From an uncultured Prevotella sp. (GTDB lineage Bacteria > Bacteroidota > Bacteroidia > Bacteroidales > Bacteroidaceae), in assembly GCA_944320195.1 (NCBI GenBank), contig CALUGP010000005.1, positions 1 to 64,000 on the forward strand: 64,000 nucleotides of DNA. Direction: 5' to 3'. A program made the translations under genes and the position numbers. A model generated the notes under the pieces. It saw only the letters and a list, made by a program, of their open reading frames with translations, was not told the DNA's origin and searched no databases. Of this stretch, positions 50,163-60,800 are shown piece after piece. The first letter of the stretch is position 1. Every line of letters starts with the position of its first letter.

Positions 50163-53156
50163 TTAGTTGTTATTGCATGTTTCGGGTGCGCCGAAGTAGC
50201 TCGGGTGGGCGTTGTCGGGGTTGACAACTATGCGTTCGAGCACCACCTCGGGGTCAACCATCATTATTTTCAGCGTGTGCAGGCCGCCACCGGCCACCGG
50301 CAGGCGCGCCGTAAGCCACCGCATGTTGTCAAACACCTCGTTGCGCCGCTCTTGTCCGTAGCCTGTCAGAATGATGGTTTTCTCCACTTCGGGCAGCGGC
50401 TTGAGGTTGGGTGAGAGGGCAAGGTTCTCCTTCGTGTACTCGGCAAACGTGTCGACGAATCCCTGGCGGGCGTCGAGCACCACGGGCTTCTGGCCGTCCA
50501 GCTGCACGGCGAGGCGCAAGCCGCGCTCCGGCTGCACGTCTTGCACGGGCAGGATGCCTATACACAGAGTGACAACATTAGTGTCGGGAAGGAGCATTTG
50601 GTATTCAAGCGTGGGCCGGTTGCTTGTCAAATCACCGCCAGCCTGCCTGCAAACGTCGCCCGCTCCCATGCAAGCCTCGCCGCGGCCAAGACCGGGCAGC
50701 AGTGTCCACGACTGCCCCTCGCCCGTCAGATTGCGGCTGAACATGTGGGCTGGGACGGAGAACTCCGCGCCCGAGAGGTTGCCGAAGAACCTGCCTTTAA
50801 CCTCCGGCGCGTCGCCCTTGACGGCTTTCACCGCAACGTCCACCGCCTTTCCGCCGCCCTCCAGGGTGACGGTTGCCTCGTTGCGGCCCGTCCCCACCTT
50901 GCTCCAGTCAATGCTTACGAGGATGCGCCGCTCGCTGTCCGCACCGTCGATTGACGCCTTGCTTTCACTCAACTTCACCCAAGGCTCGCTGCACGTTGCG
51001 GTGAACTGGAAGCCGGCTGTGCCTCGGTTGAACACGTCTATGTAATAGTTCTGGTCGAGCATGGAGTCGAACACGGGCAGGGCAAGCGCACTGTTGTAGT
51101 TGTCGGCATGCTCGTTGCCCTCGGCTACTACGCCCATCTGCGCCCCTTCCACGGGCGTTACAGCCTTCATCCGGGGCAGGATGTTGTCGTCGGGCATGGA
51201 CCACTTGGTATAGCCTATGTGCTTGTCCTGCATCATGTTCTTCCATTTTCCGCCGGCAAGGGTGTCGTTATAGTAGACGGTCAGCCGCTTGTCGCGCTCG
51301 AAAAGGCTCTCGGCCAACTGTTGCCAGGCGGCCGCCTGCGGACGGCCTTGGCGTGCGAAGGCGCGGTTGCGGGCAACGGCGTTGTACATGCGGGCTACAC
51401 CCGACGACGCCACGGCCGGATAGTAAACCAGCTGATAGTAAGCGTCAAGGCTCTCGCCGGGCACTTGCCTGCGCACGGCTTCGGCCTTCTCTTCAAGCGA
51501 AAGCCAAAGAGAGTCCACGCGGTCGGCCTCGCGGTGGTTGGCGATGCTGAATATTCCGGGCACCTGCACCTCGGGTTTGCGCCACAGGTTGTACTTGGTG
51601 TAGCGCGCCACGATGTCGGCAACGTCGTCGGCGAGGCTGTCGCCGAAGCACTGCGCGGCCCACTCCGCGAGGTAAGCCTGCTCGCCGCCGGGCTTTATAA
51701 GGTCGGGATTCCAGGCGTAGCGCATGATGAAGTCGATTGGCATCTCCTTCGGCTTGAGGTCGCCAACGTTTATTATCCACAGGTCGTCGATGCCCGTCTG
51801 GTAAGCCAGATGCAGCTGCTCGCGCAGCTTGGGCACGGTGGTTGTGGTTACCCAGCGGTCGTTCCACGGGCCGCCGTTCATGTCGATGTGGTAGTAAAGG
51901 CCCAGGCCGCCCTTTCGGTTGAGCTCTTTCCCGGGGCCAGTGCGCCGCAGGTAGCCCCAGTTGTTGTCGCAGAAGAGCAGCAGAACGTCGTCGGGCACGG
52001 TGAAGCCTTTGTCGTAGTAACGCTGCACTTCGGTGAAAATGGCCCACAGCTGGGGCACTTCCTGAGGGTCGCAGCCGTACACATTCTTTATTATTTCGCG
52101 CTGACCCTTCACCACGTCGGCCAGCACGCGCATGTTCTGTTCGTCTCCGCCGTCGCTCATGGCTACGTCTCCATCGCCGCGCATACCTATGGTTATAAGG
52201 TTGTCATACGCCTTGTTGCGCCGCAGTCCGTCGGTGAAGAAGCTGTCAAGGCGCGCCTTGTTGGTGGCGTAGTTCCACTCTCCCACTTCGCCTCGCCGCC
52301 TTGTGTACTCCTTGTGGGCGCGCATCATGGGCTCGTGGTGGCTCGTTCCCATGATGATGCCGTACATGTCGGCCAGCTCGGGGTTCTTGGGGTCGTCCTC
52401 ATTGAAGGCCGTGGCCCACATGGCAGGCCAGAAGAAGTTGGCCTTGAGGCGCAGCAGCAGCTCGAAGAGACGGGCGTGCATCTTGGCGTTAAGCCCTCCG
52501 AACTTGGCCGTGGCCCAGCCGCCGAACGAGGGCCACTCGTCGTTTATGAAGATGCCGCGGTACTTTACCTTGGGCGAAGGCTGCACGTAGCGGCCATTCT
52601 TGACGTAGAGCGACGCACTCTTGCGCGGCACAACGTCGGCCCACCAGTACCAGGGCGACACGCCGATTTTCTCCGAAATGTCGTAGATACCGTAGATTGT
52701 GCCGCGCTTGTCGCTGCCTGCCACTACGAGAGAGCCGTCCACCGTCTCGATGACGAACGACTCCCATTGGCCGCGCACGCCGTCAACATCAAGCTTTCCG
52801 GCCTTCACAAGGCCGTCGATAAGCGGACTTTTGCCTATTGTGCCTACTATGATTGAGCCTTGACGGGGCGTGTCTGCCTTGACTACCTGCGCCGCCGTGC
52901 CGGTAACGCGGCCTATGTCTTGGCCGAGGTCGCTCGCCGCGCGGACCACGCCCTGCCAGTCTTCACCCGACACCAGGATGCTTGCCGCCGTGCCGCCGGC
53001 AGCCAGGCGGAACGCCCCGGGCGCGCTTTCATGCAGCACGTATTGCGGAACGTTGCTGAGATATTTTGTGTCAACGGGCTTGGCCTGCGCCGCGACGCAT
53101 GCAAAAAGGAAAGCGAGGAACGCAGCGAGAGTCAGCCGCAATGGTCTGTGAGTCAT
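50163..53156 (-). CDS. Glycoside hydrolase family 115 (xylan alpha-1,2-glucuronidase)
   Basis: The product is 997 residues from MTHRPLRLTLAAFLAFLFAC, a signal peptide; the earlier Met at 53,219 precedes the promoter. The family core is visible: SPWYWWADVVPRKSASLYV, KYRGIFINDEWPSFGGWA, AKMHARLFELLLRLKANFFW, MGTSHHEPMMRAHKEY and LLLFCDNNWGYLRR. A helical bundle and C-terminal beta domains follow. GH115 enzymes remove (4-O-methyl)-glucuronic acid from internal positions of xylan, so this is the best substrate indicator of the locus. It has its own promoter box at 53,190-53,197. Confidence 0.92.
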   Translation of the reverse strand: MTHRPLRLTLAAFLAFLFACVAAQAKPVDTKYLSNVPQYVLHESAPGAFRLAAGGTAASILVSGEDWQGVVRAASDLGQDIGRVTGTAAQVVKADTPRQGSIIVGTIGKSPLIDGLVKAGKLDVDGVRGQWESFVIETVDGSLVVAGSDKRGTIYGIYDISEKIGVSPWYWWADVVPRKSASLYVKNGRYVQPSPKVKYRGIFINDEWPSFGGWATAKFGGLNAKMHARLFELLLRLKANFFWPAMWATAFNEDDPKNPELADMYGIIMGTSHHEPMMRAHKEYTRRRGEVGEWNYATNKARLDSFFTDGLRRNKAYDNLITIGMRGDGDVAMSDGGDEQNMRVLADVVKGQREIIKNVYGCDPQEVPQLWAIFTEVQRYYDKGFTVPDDVLLLFCDNNWGYLRRTGPGKELNRKGGLGLYYHIDMNGGPWNDRWVTTTTVPKLREQLHLAYQTGIDDLWIINVGDLKPKEMPIDFIMRYAWNPDLIKPGGEQAYLAEWAAQCFGDSLADDVADIVARYTKYNLWRKPEVQVPGIFSIANHREADRVDSLWLSLEEKAEAVRRQVPGESLDAYYQLVYYPAVASSGVARMYNAVARNRAFARQGRPQAAAWQQLAESLFERDKRLTVYYNDTLAGGKWKNMMQDKHIGYTKWSMPDDNILPRMKAVTPVEGAQMGVVAEGNEHADNYNSALALPVFDSMLDQNYYIDVFNRGTAGFQFTATCSEPWVKLSESKASIDGADSERRILVSIDWSKVGTGRNEATVTLEGGGKAVDVAVKAVKGDAPEVKGRFFGNLSGAEFSVPAHMFSRNLTGEGQSWTLLPGLGRGEACMGAGDVCRQAGGDLTSNRPTLEYQMLLPDTNVVTLCIGILPVQDVQPERGLRLAVQLDGQKPVVLDARQGFVDTFAEYTKENLALSPNLKPLPEVEKTIILTGYGQERRNEVFDNMRWLTARLPVAGGGLHTLKIMMVDPEVVLERIVVNPDNAHPSYFGAPETCNNN

Positions 53157-53189
53157 GGTTTTCAAAGTATATAACAGGTTGCACATTTG

Positions 53190-53197
53190 CAAAGGTA
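53190..53197 (-). promoter_or_regulatory. -7 box of the GH115 gene
   Basis: TACCTTTG on the minus strand, 34 nt upstream of the start at 53,156, suggests that GH115 and the downstream esterase can be transcribed apart from the susCD genes. Confidence 0.58.
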
Positions 53198-53277
53198 ATT
53201 CTTTAAAATGTAAAAACAAAGGTTTTTAAAACAGTTTTTCATCCGCAGCCACAAGCCGCTGACTGCCAGCGAGTTGA

Positions 53278-53364
53278 CAAAAGGCCGCCTTTCAGCGTGC
53301 GAAAGGCGGCCTTTTACGTGGCAATAGACTGCCTTTTGCAAACCAAAAGACGGCCTATTGCGCA
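53278..53364. repeat. Chromosomal hairpin repeat block 7
   Basis: AAAAGGCCGCCTTTC and GAAAGGCGGCCTTTT form a perfect 15-bp stem with a 7-nt loop, followed by AGACTGCCTTTTGC and AAAAGACGGCCTATTGC units. Here both halves carry the compensating change GTC/GAC to GCC/GGC. Confidence 0.7.
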
Positions 53365-53370
53365 GCAGTG

Positions 53371-54861
53371 TCACTCTATCGGCGTGTTGGCCGGTGTGAC
53401 ATAGGGCACGAGGCGGATGTTGGCAATGCAGAACTGGAACGACTGCAGGGCCTGCATCGGGGGCAGTCCGCCGAGGTTGTAGTTTACGAACGTCACGATG
53501 GTCTGCCTGTTGTTGGCCTTCAGCTGCGAGGCAAGTCCGCCGAGCGTGGAATAGGCACCGCTGCCGTTCATGGCCTCGAAGGCTGACAGGGGTATGGTGA
53601 ACGTGCGCCATCCGCCGGCGAACGACATCGGCTCTTCAGCGCTCCACCCCACCACGTTGGCCAGGAGGTCGCCCGAAGTGTTGCTGCCGTCCTTGTTGAA
53701 ACGCCACGACAGGTAGCCCGTCTTCCACTCCGGCACTCCGTCGCTCACCACGTAGAGATCCATCTGTATGGCCGTCTGGTTGCTCGGCGTGCGGTCGGTG
53801 AAGAGTCCGCCGCTGTGGTCAATGGCGTACTGTATGCGGTCGCCGCCGCTGAAGCGGAAGTATCCCTTCCTGTCGTCGCCGCCCGTTGCCAGGGGCAAGT
53901 CGGTCGGCATGTCGCCGAAGAAGCTCAGCAGCGAGTCGGGGCTGACTACGTCAGCAGCGCCGTAAAGGCAGTGGCCTTCGGGCAGGTTGGCCGAGGCCAA
54001 GGCGTTGGCGTGGTCTTTCAGCGTGCCCATGGAGTTGATGGTGTACTCGAACTCGGTGCCCGTGTAAGGCGACTTTGCGCCGAAGGTGTTGAAATTATGG
54101 AAGAACACGGTGTTCTTGCAGAACATGTAGGCCGGCGAATAACAGTCAACCCCGGCCGATGTGGAGCGCATGCGTATGCTGCCCTGCGCATAATCGGCAT
54201 CGGGCAGGGTGAAGCTGATCTGCTTGGAGCCGGGCGTGAAGCCGGTTATCTCAAGCTCGCCGCCCTCTACCGGCATATAAACGTGGTCGACGAACTGCAG
54301 GTTGCGGCCCGTGACGGTCACCACTTCTCCAGGCTGCGGCATAGTGCGGTCAACACCGGTTATGGCCGGTTCGGGGTCGCCCGTGCGCACAAGGGTGCAG
54401 ATGGAGTCGGTGCGGCCGGCATTCCCGGTGACGAGCAACATTCTCTCGCCGCCCGTGTGAACTCCCGTTATCACCGCGGCTCCGCCGTCGGCAGCCGCGG
54501 TTTTCGGCGTAAGCACTACCTTAGAGCCGTCGAACTCGTAGGTGTATTCCACATCGACCACAGAGTCGCGTATGCCAGTCTCGGCATCGGTGTACCAGTG
54601 GGAGTACACGGCCTCGGCGTCGTCAACGCTCTGAAACTCAACACGGTACTGCTCTTCAAAGTAGTTCTGGTTGTTCGTGCCGTAGGAAGTCTCGCCCTCC
54701 CACACGCCGAACAGCTTGCCGGCGTCTATCGGCTGGGCCTCGGGCATGGCGAGGCCGGGAGCCTCGGGCAGCACGGGCGAATCAAGATCCTCGCTGCACG
54801 AGGCAAGCATAAGCCCCGAAGCGAGCACGAACGATGATAAGAAAATATGTTTTGGTGTCAT
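53371..54861 (-). CDS. Surface glycan-binding lipoprotein (SGBP-B type)
   Basis: This 496-residue lipoprotein (SGLMLASC lipobox, then SEDLDSPVLP) has a first domain to about residue 160. An IPT/TIG-like domain follows (AITGVDRTMPQPGEVVTVTG-RNL). The C-terminal domain of about 240 residues (VFFHNFNTFGAK to FQFCIANIRLVPYV) resembles the binding domain of Bacteroides surface glycan-binding proteins. It sits on the cell surface and holds xylan fragments for the SusC/D importer. It follows the smaller IPT protein by 12 nt, in the usual locus order after susD. Confidence 0.82.
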   Translation of the reverse strand: MTPKHIFLSSFVLASGLMLASCSEDLDSPVLPEAPGLAMPEAQPIDAGKLFGVWEGETSYGTNNQNYFEEQYRVEFQSVDDAEAVYSHWYTDAETGIRDSVVDVEYTYEFDGSKVVLTPKTAAADGGAAVITGVHTGGERMLLVTGNAGRTDSICTLVRTGDPEPAITGVDRTMPQPGEVVTVTGRNLQFVDHVYMPVEGGELEITGFTPGSKQISFTLPDADYAQGSIRMRSTSAGVDCYSPAYMFCKNTVFFHNFNTFGAKSPYTGTEFEYTINSMGTLKDHANALASANLPEGHCLYGAADVVSPDSLLSFFGDMPTDLPLATGGDDRKGYFRFSGGDRIQYAIDHSGGLFTDRTPSNQTAIQMDLYVVSDGVPEWKTGYLSWRFNKDGSNTSGDLLANVVGWSAEEPMSFAGGWRTFTIPLSAFEAMNGSGAYSTLGGLASQLKANNRQTIVTFVNYNLGGLPPMQALQSFQFCIANIRLVPYVTPANTPIE

Positions 54862-54873
54862 TGTCTTCTATGT

Positions 54874-55581
54874 TTAATTAGAGAAATTTGTTACGTCAGA
54901 ATAGGCCTTTGTGACGTATTCCGCGCCTGTGGCCGCGTACACCTTGTTCATGACTATCTCCACCCGGCCCTGGGCGAAGCTAACCCCGTCGGGCACGATG
55001 ATGAACACCTCGGTGTCGCTGTTGGCCTGCGAGGGGTCTAGTTCGCACTTCACCTTCTGGTCGAAGGCCAGCGGCAGGTACACCTCAGTGGCTCCGCCGA
55101 GGTTCTCTCCGGCTATGCGCAGCGAGCTGCCGGGCATGAGCACCGTGGCACCTATTGACGTTATCACGGGCTGCTCGGCCTCAGTGCCCGTGTAGAACGG
55201 CTGGAATACGGCCTCGCCCTCGCTGTTGGAGACCCTTATCTCAGCCAGTCCTGAAGCGTTGCTGCCGGGTGTTTCCACGGGAATTACGAACAGGATTGTC
55301 TTGTCTGTGTTGTAAATCTGGTTCTCCGTAAGGTCGATGTCGTATCCGTTCACGGTGACCTTGTCCACCCCCTTGAAGCCGGAGCCGCGCAGGCAGACGG
55401 TCTGTCCGTGGTATGCTGCCGACACCTGCTCTATCGGCTGGGTGCTCATGTTGCTCCATACGCTCTCTATGCGAGGGCTTGACAGGGTGTCTTCATTGTC
55501 GCACGACAGGCAGCTGAACACGGAGAGGCATGCCGTCAGCATTAGCAGTGACGACTTGAGCATTATTCTTTTCTTATTCAT
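54874..55581 (-). CDS. IPT/TIG-domain surface lipoprotein (SGBP-A/SusE position)
   Basis: This 235-residue lipoprotein (SVFSCLSC followed by DNEDTLSSP) consists of two IPT/TIG immunoglobulin-like repeats: QTVCLRGSGFKGVDKVTVNG and GSSLRIAGENLGGATEVYLP. No dedicated carbohydrate-binding domain is visible, so it may be a spacer or minimal glycan binder. Its start overlaps the SusD stop by 8 nt, which indicates tight co-expression with the importer. The position corresponds to SusE/SGBP genes in other loci. Confidence 0.8.
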   Translation of the reverse strand: MNKKRIMLKSSLLMLTACLSVFSCLSCDNEDTLSSPRIESVWSNMSTQPIEQVSAAYHGQTVCLRGSGFKGVDKVTVNGYDIDLTENQIYNTDKTILFVIPVETPGSNASGLAEIRVSNSEGEAVFQPFYTGTEAEQPVITSIGATVLMPGSSLRIAGENLGGATEVYLPLAFDQKVKCELDPSQANSDTEVFIIVPDGVSFAQGRVEIVMNKVYAATGAEYVTKAYSDVTNFSN

Positions 55582-57529
55582 TGTAGTCTGATTTATTGTT
55601 TATTATACTGGTAAAGTCATACGCCACGGGGGCTTTCAGCAGGTTGGGGTCGGCGTTGGTCTCGACCGGCGGGTATATCATTGACCAGAGGTTGTCGTCC
55701 TCTCCGAGCTGCGTGGAGTGCACGAAGCTGCCTTCCGATATGTTGTGTACGCACTCCTTGCTCTGGCGGTAGATGGTGTATTCGTTTGTCTGCCAGTGTA
55801 CCGCCAGCTCCACGGTGCCGAGCTTGCCGGGGTTTTGCTCGTTGTACGAGTACTTGTAGTTGTAGAGGCGGTGGCAACCCATGATGGAGTCGCCCTCGTT
55901 CTCGAACACCTTGTTGTTCTGGTAGTTGAGCATGCGCTGCAGATGGCTGTCGCCCATGAAGGAGCGGCGCACTATGTCGGGCCAGAAGAGGCCTTCCATG
56001 TAGGTCTCGAGGCGGCGTTCCTGCAGCAGCGAGTCGAGGTTGAACACGCCCGTCTGCCCGTAGTCGCCGGGGTAGGTGCCGTCGGCCAGCTCCATCTTGT
56101 ACGCCCTGCGGCGCACGGTGTTGACGCCTTCGAGTATGCGTGGGTCGGTGGTTTTCTCCATGTCGTACAGGCCCATGTATGCTTCGGTGAGGTTCAGATA
56201 GGCTTCGGCCAGCCTGATCATGGGCGTACAGAGGCCGGAGTTGCCGCTGAAGGCCACGTTGTCGGTAGCCAAGGGGCCGCCTACGACGTGCTTCTTTATG
56301 CCGAGCACGGTGTTTTCGGGCGACACCGTCCACACGGTGCCTTTCTCCTGCGGCCCTTCCTTCTCGTTGGCTTCAACGCAGTCGTCGTAGTCGTACTCGT
56401 GGAAGAGGTAGTCGTAGGTCATGCCCGACGGGAAGATGTTGCCGCGCGTGCGGCTCAGTCCGCCGCGCTTGGTGGAGACGTAGACGAAATCATACGACGC
56501 GCGTGTGGACCATGCCTTGCCGTAGTTGTTGTCGAGGCACGCGCTGTAGCAGAGGTCTCCCTGGAGGTCGTTGCCAAGTCCGTACGAGGTGGTGCTGCCG
56601 GCTACGAACTGTAGGGCGAAGAGCACTTCCTTGTTATTGTTGTTCTGCACGCGCCAGATTTGCTCGTAGTCGTCCATCAGGCCGTAGCCTGCCGCCGGGG
56701 CTTCGTTTATTGCGCGCGTGGCTGCGGCCACGGCCTTGGCGTAATAGAACTCCCGCAGCGAGAGTGCGGCCTGGTAGTCGGCGTCGTCGGCGTAGTAACG
56801 GTCGAGCACCGTGGCCTTGAAGTCGGCCGAGTAGTGGCCGCCCTTGGCGTATGCCCCGGCGGTAAGATAGAGCCGCGAGAGCAGCACGTCGGCCGAAGTC
56901 TTGGTTACGCGGCCCGTCTGCCCGGGTGTCACGGGCAGCCATTTGCGTGCGTACTCGGCCTCGCAGATGGCGAACTGGAGCACGTCCTCGAAGCGGTTGG
57001 CGTAGGCTGTCTCGCTGGCCGTTACGGCGTTGGTGATTATTGGCACGTCGTGCCAGTACATGGCGAGGAACCAGTAGGCCAGGGCGCGCATGAAGCGGGC
57101 TTCGGCTATGCACTCGTTGGCCTCCTGCTGCGTGCACACTCCGTGGCTTACGCAGTACGGGGCGTAGTCGTCGATGACGTATCCGGCCTGCGTCACGACG
57201 TTGTACAGGCTGCCCCAGGCGTGTGTGAGCGAGGTGTTCTCTACGTCTTCGTTGAGCGAAGCCTGTATGTTCCAGTCGTTGCTGGTGGTGGTGCTGTTGA
57301 GAATGTTGTTGGCGCGCGCGTCGCCCAGCTGTATGAAGCGGCGCTTGTGGAAGTAGTACCACGGCGACGTGTACAGGCTGGCCGTGGTCGAGCGCAGGGC
57401 TTCGAGCGTGGTCAGCTCGTCGTGCGCGGGGGTGTAACGCTCGTTGGTGGTGTCGAGATAGTCGTCGCAGCCTACGGTAAGAGCGCACACGGCGCACAGC
57501 GCGATGGTCTTTATTATGGTTGTTTTCAT
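55574..57529 (-). CDS. susD: SusD-family outer membrane glycan-binding lipoprotein
   Basis: This 651-residue lipoprotein (CALTVGC followed by DDYLDTTNERYTP) is a SusD/RagB protein. An N-terminal SusD-like region contains RFIQLGDARANNILNSTT and a TPR-like stretch (ECIAEARFMRALAYWFLAMY). Later come IRLAEAYLNLTEAYMGLYDM and QERRLETYMEGLFWPDIVRR, a hallmark segment. It forms the lid of the SusC barrel and delivers oligosaccharides. It lies downstream of SusC across a 298-bp gap that contains a hairpin repeat and AT-rich inverted words, an unusually wide spacing for this pair. Confidence 0.94.
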   Translation of the reverse strand: MKTTIIKTIALCAVCALTVGCDDYLDTTNERYTPAHDELTTLEALRSTTASLYTSPWYYFHKRRFIQLGDARANNILNSTTTSNDWNIQASLNEDVENTSLTHAWGSLYNVVTQAGYVIDDYAPYCVSHGVCTQQEANECIAEARFMRALAYWFLAMYWHDVPIITNAVTASETAYANRFEDVLQFAICEAEYARKWLPVTPGQTGRVTKTSADVLLSRLYLTAGAYAKGGHYSADFKATVLDRYYADDADYQAALSLREFYYAKAVAAATRAINEAPAAGYGLMDDYEQIWRVQNNNNKEVLFALQFVAGSTTSYGLGNDLQGDLCYSACLDNNYGKAWSTRASYDFVYVSTKRGGLSRTRGNIFPSGMTYDYLFHEYDYDDCVEANEKEGPQEKGTVWTVSPENTVLGIKKHVVGGPLATDNVAFSGNSGLCTPMIRLAEAYLNLTEAYMGLYDMEKTTDPRILEGVNTVRRRAYKMELADGTYPGDYGQTGVFNLDSLLQERRLETYMEGLFWPDIVRRSFMGDSHLQRMLNYQNNKVFENEGDSIMGCHRLYNYKYSYNEQNPGKLGTVELAVHWQTNEYTIYRQSKECVHNISEGSFVHSTQLGEDDNLWSMIYPPVETNADPNLLKAPVAYDFTSIINNKSDYNE

Positions 57530-57674
57530 TGTTGTTTGTTTTTTATGGGTGGCTGGGAGAACTGGGAGATATGGGAGAGCTGGGAAATTTTGACGAAACT
57601 TCTCACTTTCTCACCTTCTCACTTTCTCACCTTAACGTATCTCCTTGATATTCAATGCTTTGGCTTTGCCGATG

Positions 57675-57760
57675 TAAAAAACCGTCTTTTGGCTTTCAAA
57701 AGGTGGCCTTTTAGCGTGCGAAAGACCGTCTTTCGCAGTGCCGTTTGCCGTCTTTTGCAA
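57675..57760. repeat. Chromosomal hairpin repeat block 8, between SusC and SusD
   Basis: AAAAAACCGTCTTTTGG, AAAAGGTGGCCTTTTAGC, GAAAGACCGTCTTTCGC and TTTGCCGTCTTTTGC units lie inside the 298-bp gap between susC and susD. The rest of the gap holds CTCACTTTCTCACC repeats (about 57,600-57,635) and an AT-rich run before the SusC stop. Confidence 0.65.
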
Positions 57761-57827
57761 AGCGACAGGAAAGTGTCCGCGCGGCGCAAGCCCGATTTTT
57801 CATTTTTAATTGTTAATTTTTAATTTC

Positions 57828-60800
57828 TTAAAATGTTGCGTCGAGGGTGAATACGAACGAGCGCGGGGTGGGCACTTTGCCCGTGTCGACGCCGTACATC
57901 AGCATGCCCTGGCCCGACATGGAGTATTGCCCGTTCTGGCTGCCCACCTCGGGGTCGTAGCCGGTGTAGCCCGTCAGGGTGTAGACGTTCTGCACGTTGC
58001 CCGAGAGCTTGAGGCTCTGCAGCATGAGCTTCTTGCAGATGCTGCGCGGGAAGGAGTACGAGAGCACGATGTTCTTTATGCGCAGGTAGTCGGCGTCTTC
58101 TACGTATCGGTCGCTCACGCGCGAGTTGTAGTTGCCGTGGTTGTTGTCGATGCGCGTCTCAGAGGGGTCGGCGCCTTCCACCACGTAGACGTTCCATACG
58201 TTCTGGTTGCCGCTGTTGCCGTCGCGGTAGGCCCACTTGGCGTAGTTGCTCACGCGTGTGAACTTGTTTGTCACGGAGCCGCTCAGGAGCGAAGGCTCAT
58301 CCATCTGGCGGCGCTGCCAGTTGAACACCTTGTTGCCCACGCTGCCGTACATGAATATGGAAAGCGTCCAGCGCTTGTAGGTGAACGTGTTGTTCCAGCC
58401 GAAGGTGTACTTGGGCAGGCCGCTGCCGAGGAAGTCGCGGTCGTTGGAGTCGATGATGCCGTCGCCGTTGAGGTCCTTGAAGAGCAGGTCGCCGATGGAA
58501 GTCTTCAGGGCCGAGGCCGAGGCGTTGCTCACCACCGTGCCCACGCGGTAGTTGGGCGTGGCGGCGATTACGGTGCTCGTGCCGTCGCCGTTGTCTCGCA
58601 GGAAGTCGGCCGCCGAGTTGATGCGGCCGGCCACGCGGTAGCCGTAATACTGGCTCACGCTGTGGCCCACGGCCGTGCGGGTTACAGTTTCGCCGCCCCA
58701 TGTCTTGAAGTTGAGCGTCTTGTCGATGAAGCCCGTCTCGCTGTTAAGCGCGGTTATCTCGTTGCGGTTGAGCGAGTAGGTCAGCCCGGTCTTCCACTTG
58801 AAGTTCTTTTTGTTTATCACCGTGGCGTTGAGCGTCAGCTCAATGCCCTCGTTGCGCATAGAGCCTACGTTGGCCCACTGTGCCGACGTGCCGCCCGTGA
58901 TGTGCGTTCCGGTGTACCATGGCAGGGCCGTCTGCAGCAGAAGGTCCTTCGTGTCCTTGCGGTATGCGTCGAAGATGAACTCAATGCGGTTGTCCCAAAG
59001 GCTCAGGTCGAGGCCGATGTTCCACGAGTGGGTCTTCTCCCAGGTAAGTCCGTCGTAGTTGGGCATGTTGGCAGTGAGGTAGCCCGTGCCGAAGTTGGAT
59101 ATCATGTTGGTGAACGTCGGCTGGTAAGTGTTGTCGGCCAGGTTGGCGTTTCCCACCAGACCGTAGCCCACGCGGAGCTTGAGCGAGTTGACGGTCTCCA
59201 GGAGCGGAGCGAAGAAAGGCTCTTCGGATATGCGCCATGCCAGTGCGGCCGAGGGGAAAGTGCCCCACCGTTGGCCGCGCGCGAAGCGCGAGCTGCCGTC
59301 GTGGCGCACGGTGGCCGTGAGCAGATAACGGTCGAGCCAGTTATAGGTAAGGCGGCCGAAGAAGCTGACGAAGCGCTCCGTCGTAGTCCATCCGTCGTTG
59401 GAGTCCTGCGTTCCGTCGCCGCCTACGAGTGCCAGGTTGTCGTCGCTTCCGCCCAGACGCTGGCCGTAAAGATAGTCACGGTAGCGGTCGTTCATCTCGT
59501 AGCCGAGCATGAGCGAGAGCTTGTGCGACTTGATTTTCCAGTTGCCGGTGGCGACCGACTTGAGCGACATGTACTGGTTGTAGGTCTTCGATGCCTCGTG
59601 GGTGGCATAGTCGCGGCGCGTTCCGCCGAGGTCGTATGCCGGCAGCAGGTAACGGTAGTTGTCGGTGTTTACGTCGTAAGTCACCTCGTTGCGCCAGCTG
59701 AGCCATTTCCATGGCTTCAGCGTAAAGTAGAAATTCGCGCGCGTGGCGCTCTTCTTGTTGTCGCGCGTCGTTATGGAGGCGATGGCCACGGGGTTGGGCG
59801 TCCATGAGTTGGTCTCGCTGTTGTATCCGGCCTTGCCCCACGTTCCGTCCTCGTTCTTGACGGGAATGTTGGGCAGCATGCCGAGCGCGTTGCCCACAAC
59901 TCCCCACGAAGCCATGCCCGTGTTCTGGTCGGTGTGCGAGATGTTGACCGTCGCGCCGAGGTCGAGCCACTTGTAAGCCTTGATGTCCAGGGCCGTGCGG
60001 AGGGTGAAACGTTCGAAGCCGTTGTTGATGATGATGCCGTCCTCGGTGTAGTATCCGCCCGAAACGCTGTAGTTGACGTTCTTCGCGCCGCCGCGCACGG
60101 AGAGGTTGTACTCCTGCTTCACGCCCGTGCGGAACATCGCGTCCTGCCAGTCGGTGCCCTCGCCGAGCACGTCGGGGTTGGCAAGGTAGCCCTCGCTCGA
60201 CTCCGATATGCCGAGATCGGTGACGTAGGCGCCCATCTGGCGCAGGTTCATCACGTCGAGCTTCTTGGGCAGGTTGCTGAAGCCCGCCGTGGCCTTCAGG
60301 CTGATGCGCGGCGCGCCTTCCTTGCCCTTCTTCATGTTCACGATGATAACGCCGTTGGCGGCCTGCGCTCCGTAGATGGCGGTTGCCGATGCGTCTTTCA
60401 GAATCTCGATGCTCTCTATGTCGTTGGGATTAAGCCCGTCGAGCGGGTTCGAGTACGTGTCCTGCCCCGCCTCGCTGCGTACTATCGAGCCGTCGATGAC
60501 GTACACCGGCTCGTTGGACGAGTTCAGGGAGTTGACTCCGCGTATCTGTATGCTCGTGCTCGAGCCAGCCGCGCCGCTGTTGCTGGTCATCGTCAGTCCG
60601 GCGGCTCGCCCCTGGAGCATCTGGTCCATCGTGGCCGCGCTCGTCTGCTCAAGGTCTTCGGCCTTGACAGACACAACTGAGCCGGTGATGTCGCTGCGCT
60701 TCATCGTTCCGTAGCCAACGGCCACAACCTCGTTGAGCACGTGGGTGTCGTCGTCGAGCGTCACTTTCATGTTCTTCTGCGCCTTCAGCTCCTTCGTCTT

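Noticed and set aside
57810-59807. Rightward 665-codon ORF opposite SusC
   Set aside because: It is a long antisense frame caused by high GC and codon bias. The SusC protein on the other strand has full-length family motifs. The same applies to the long frames opposite GH95, GH115, SusD and the ATPase.
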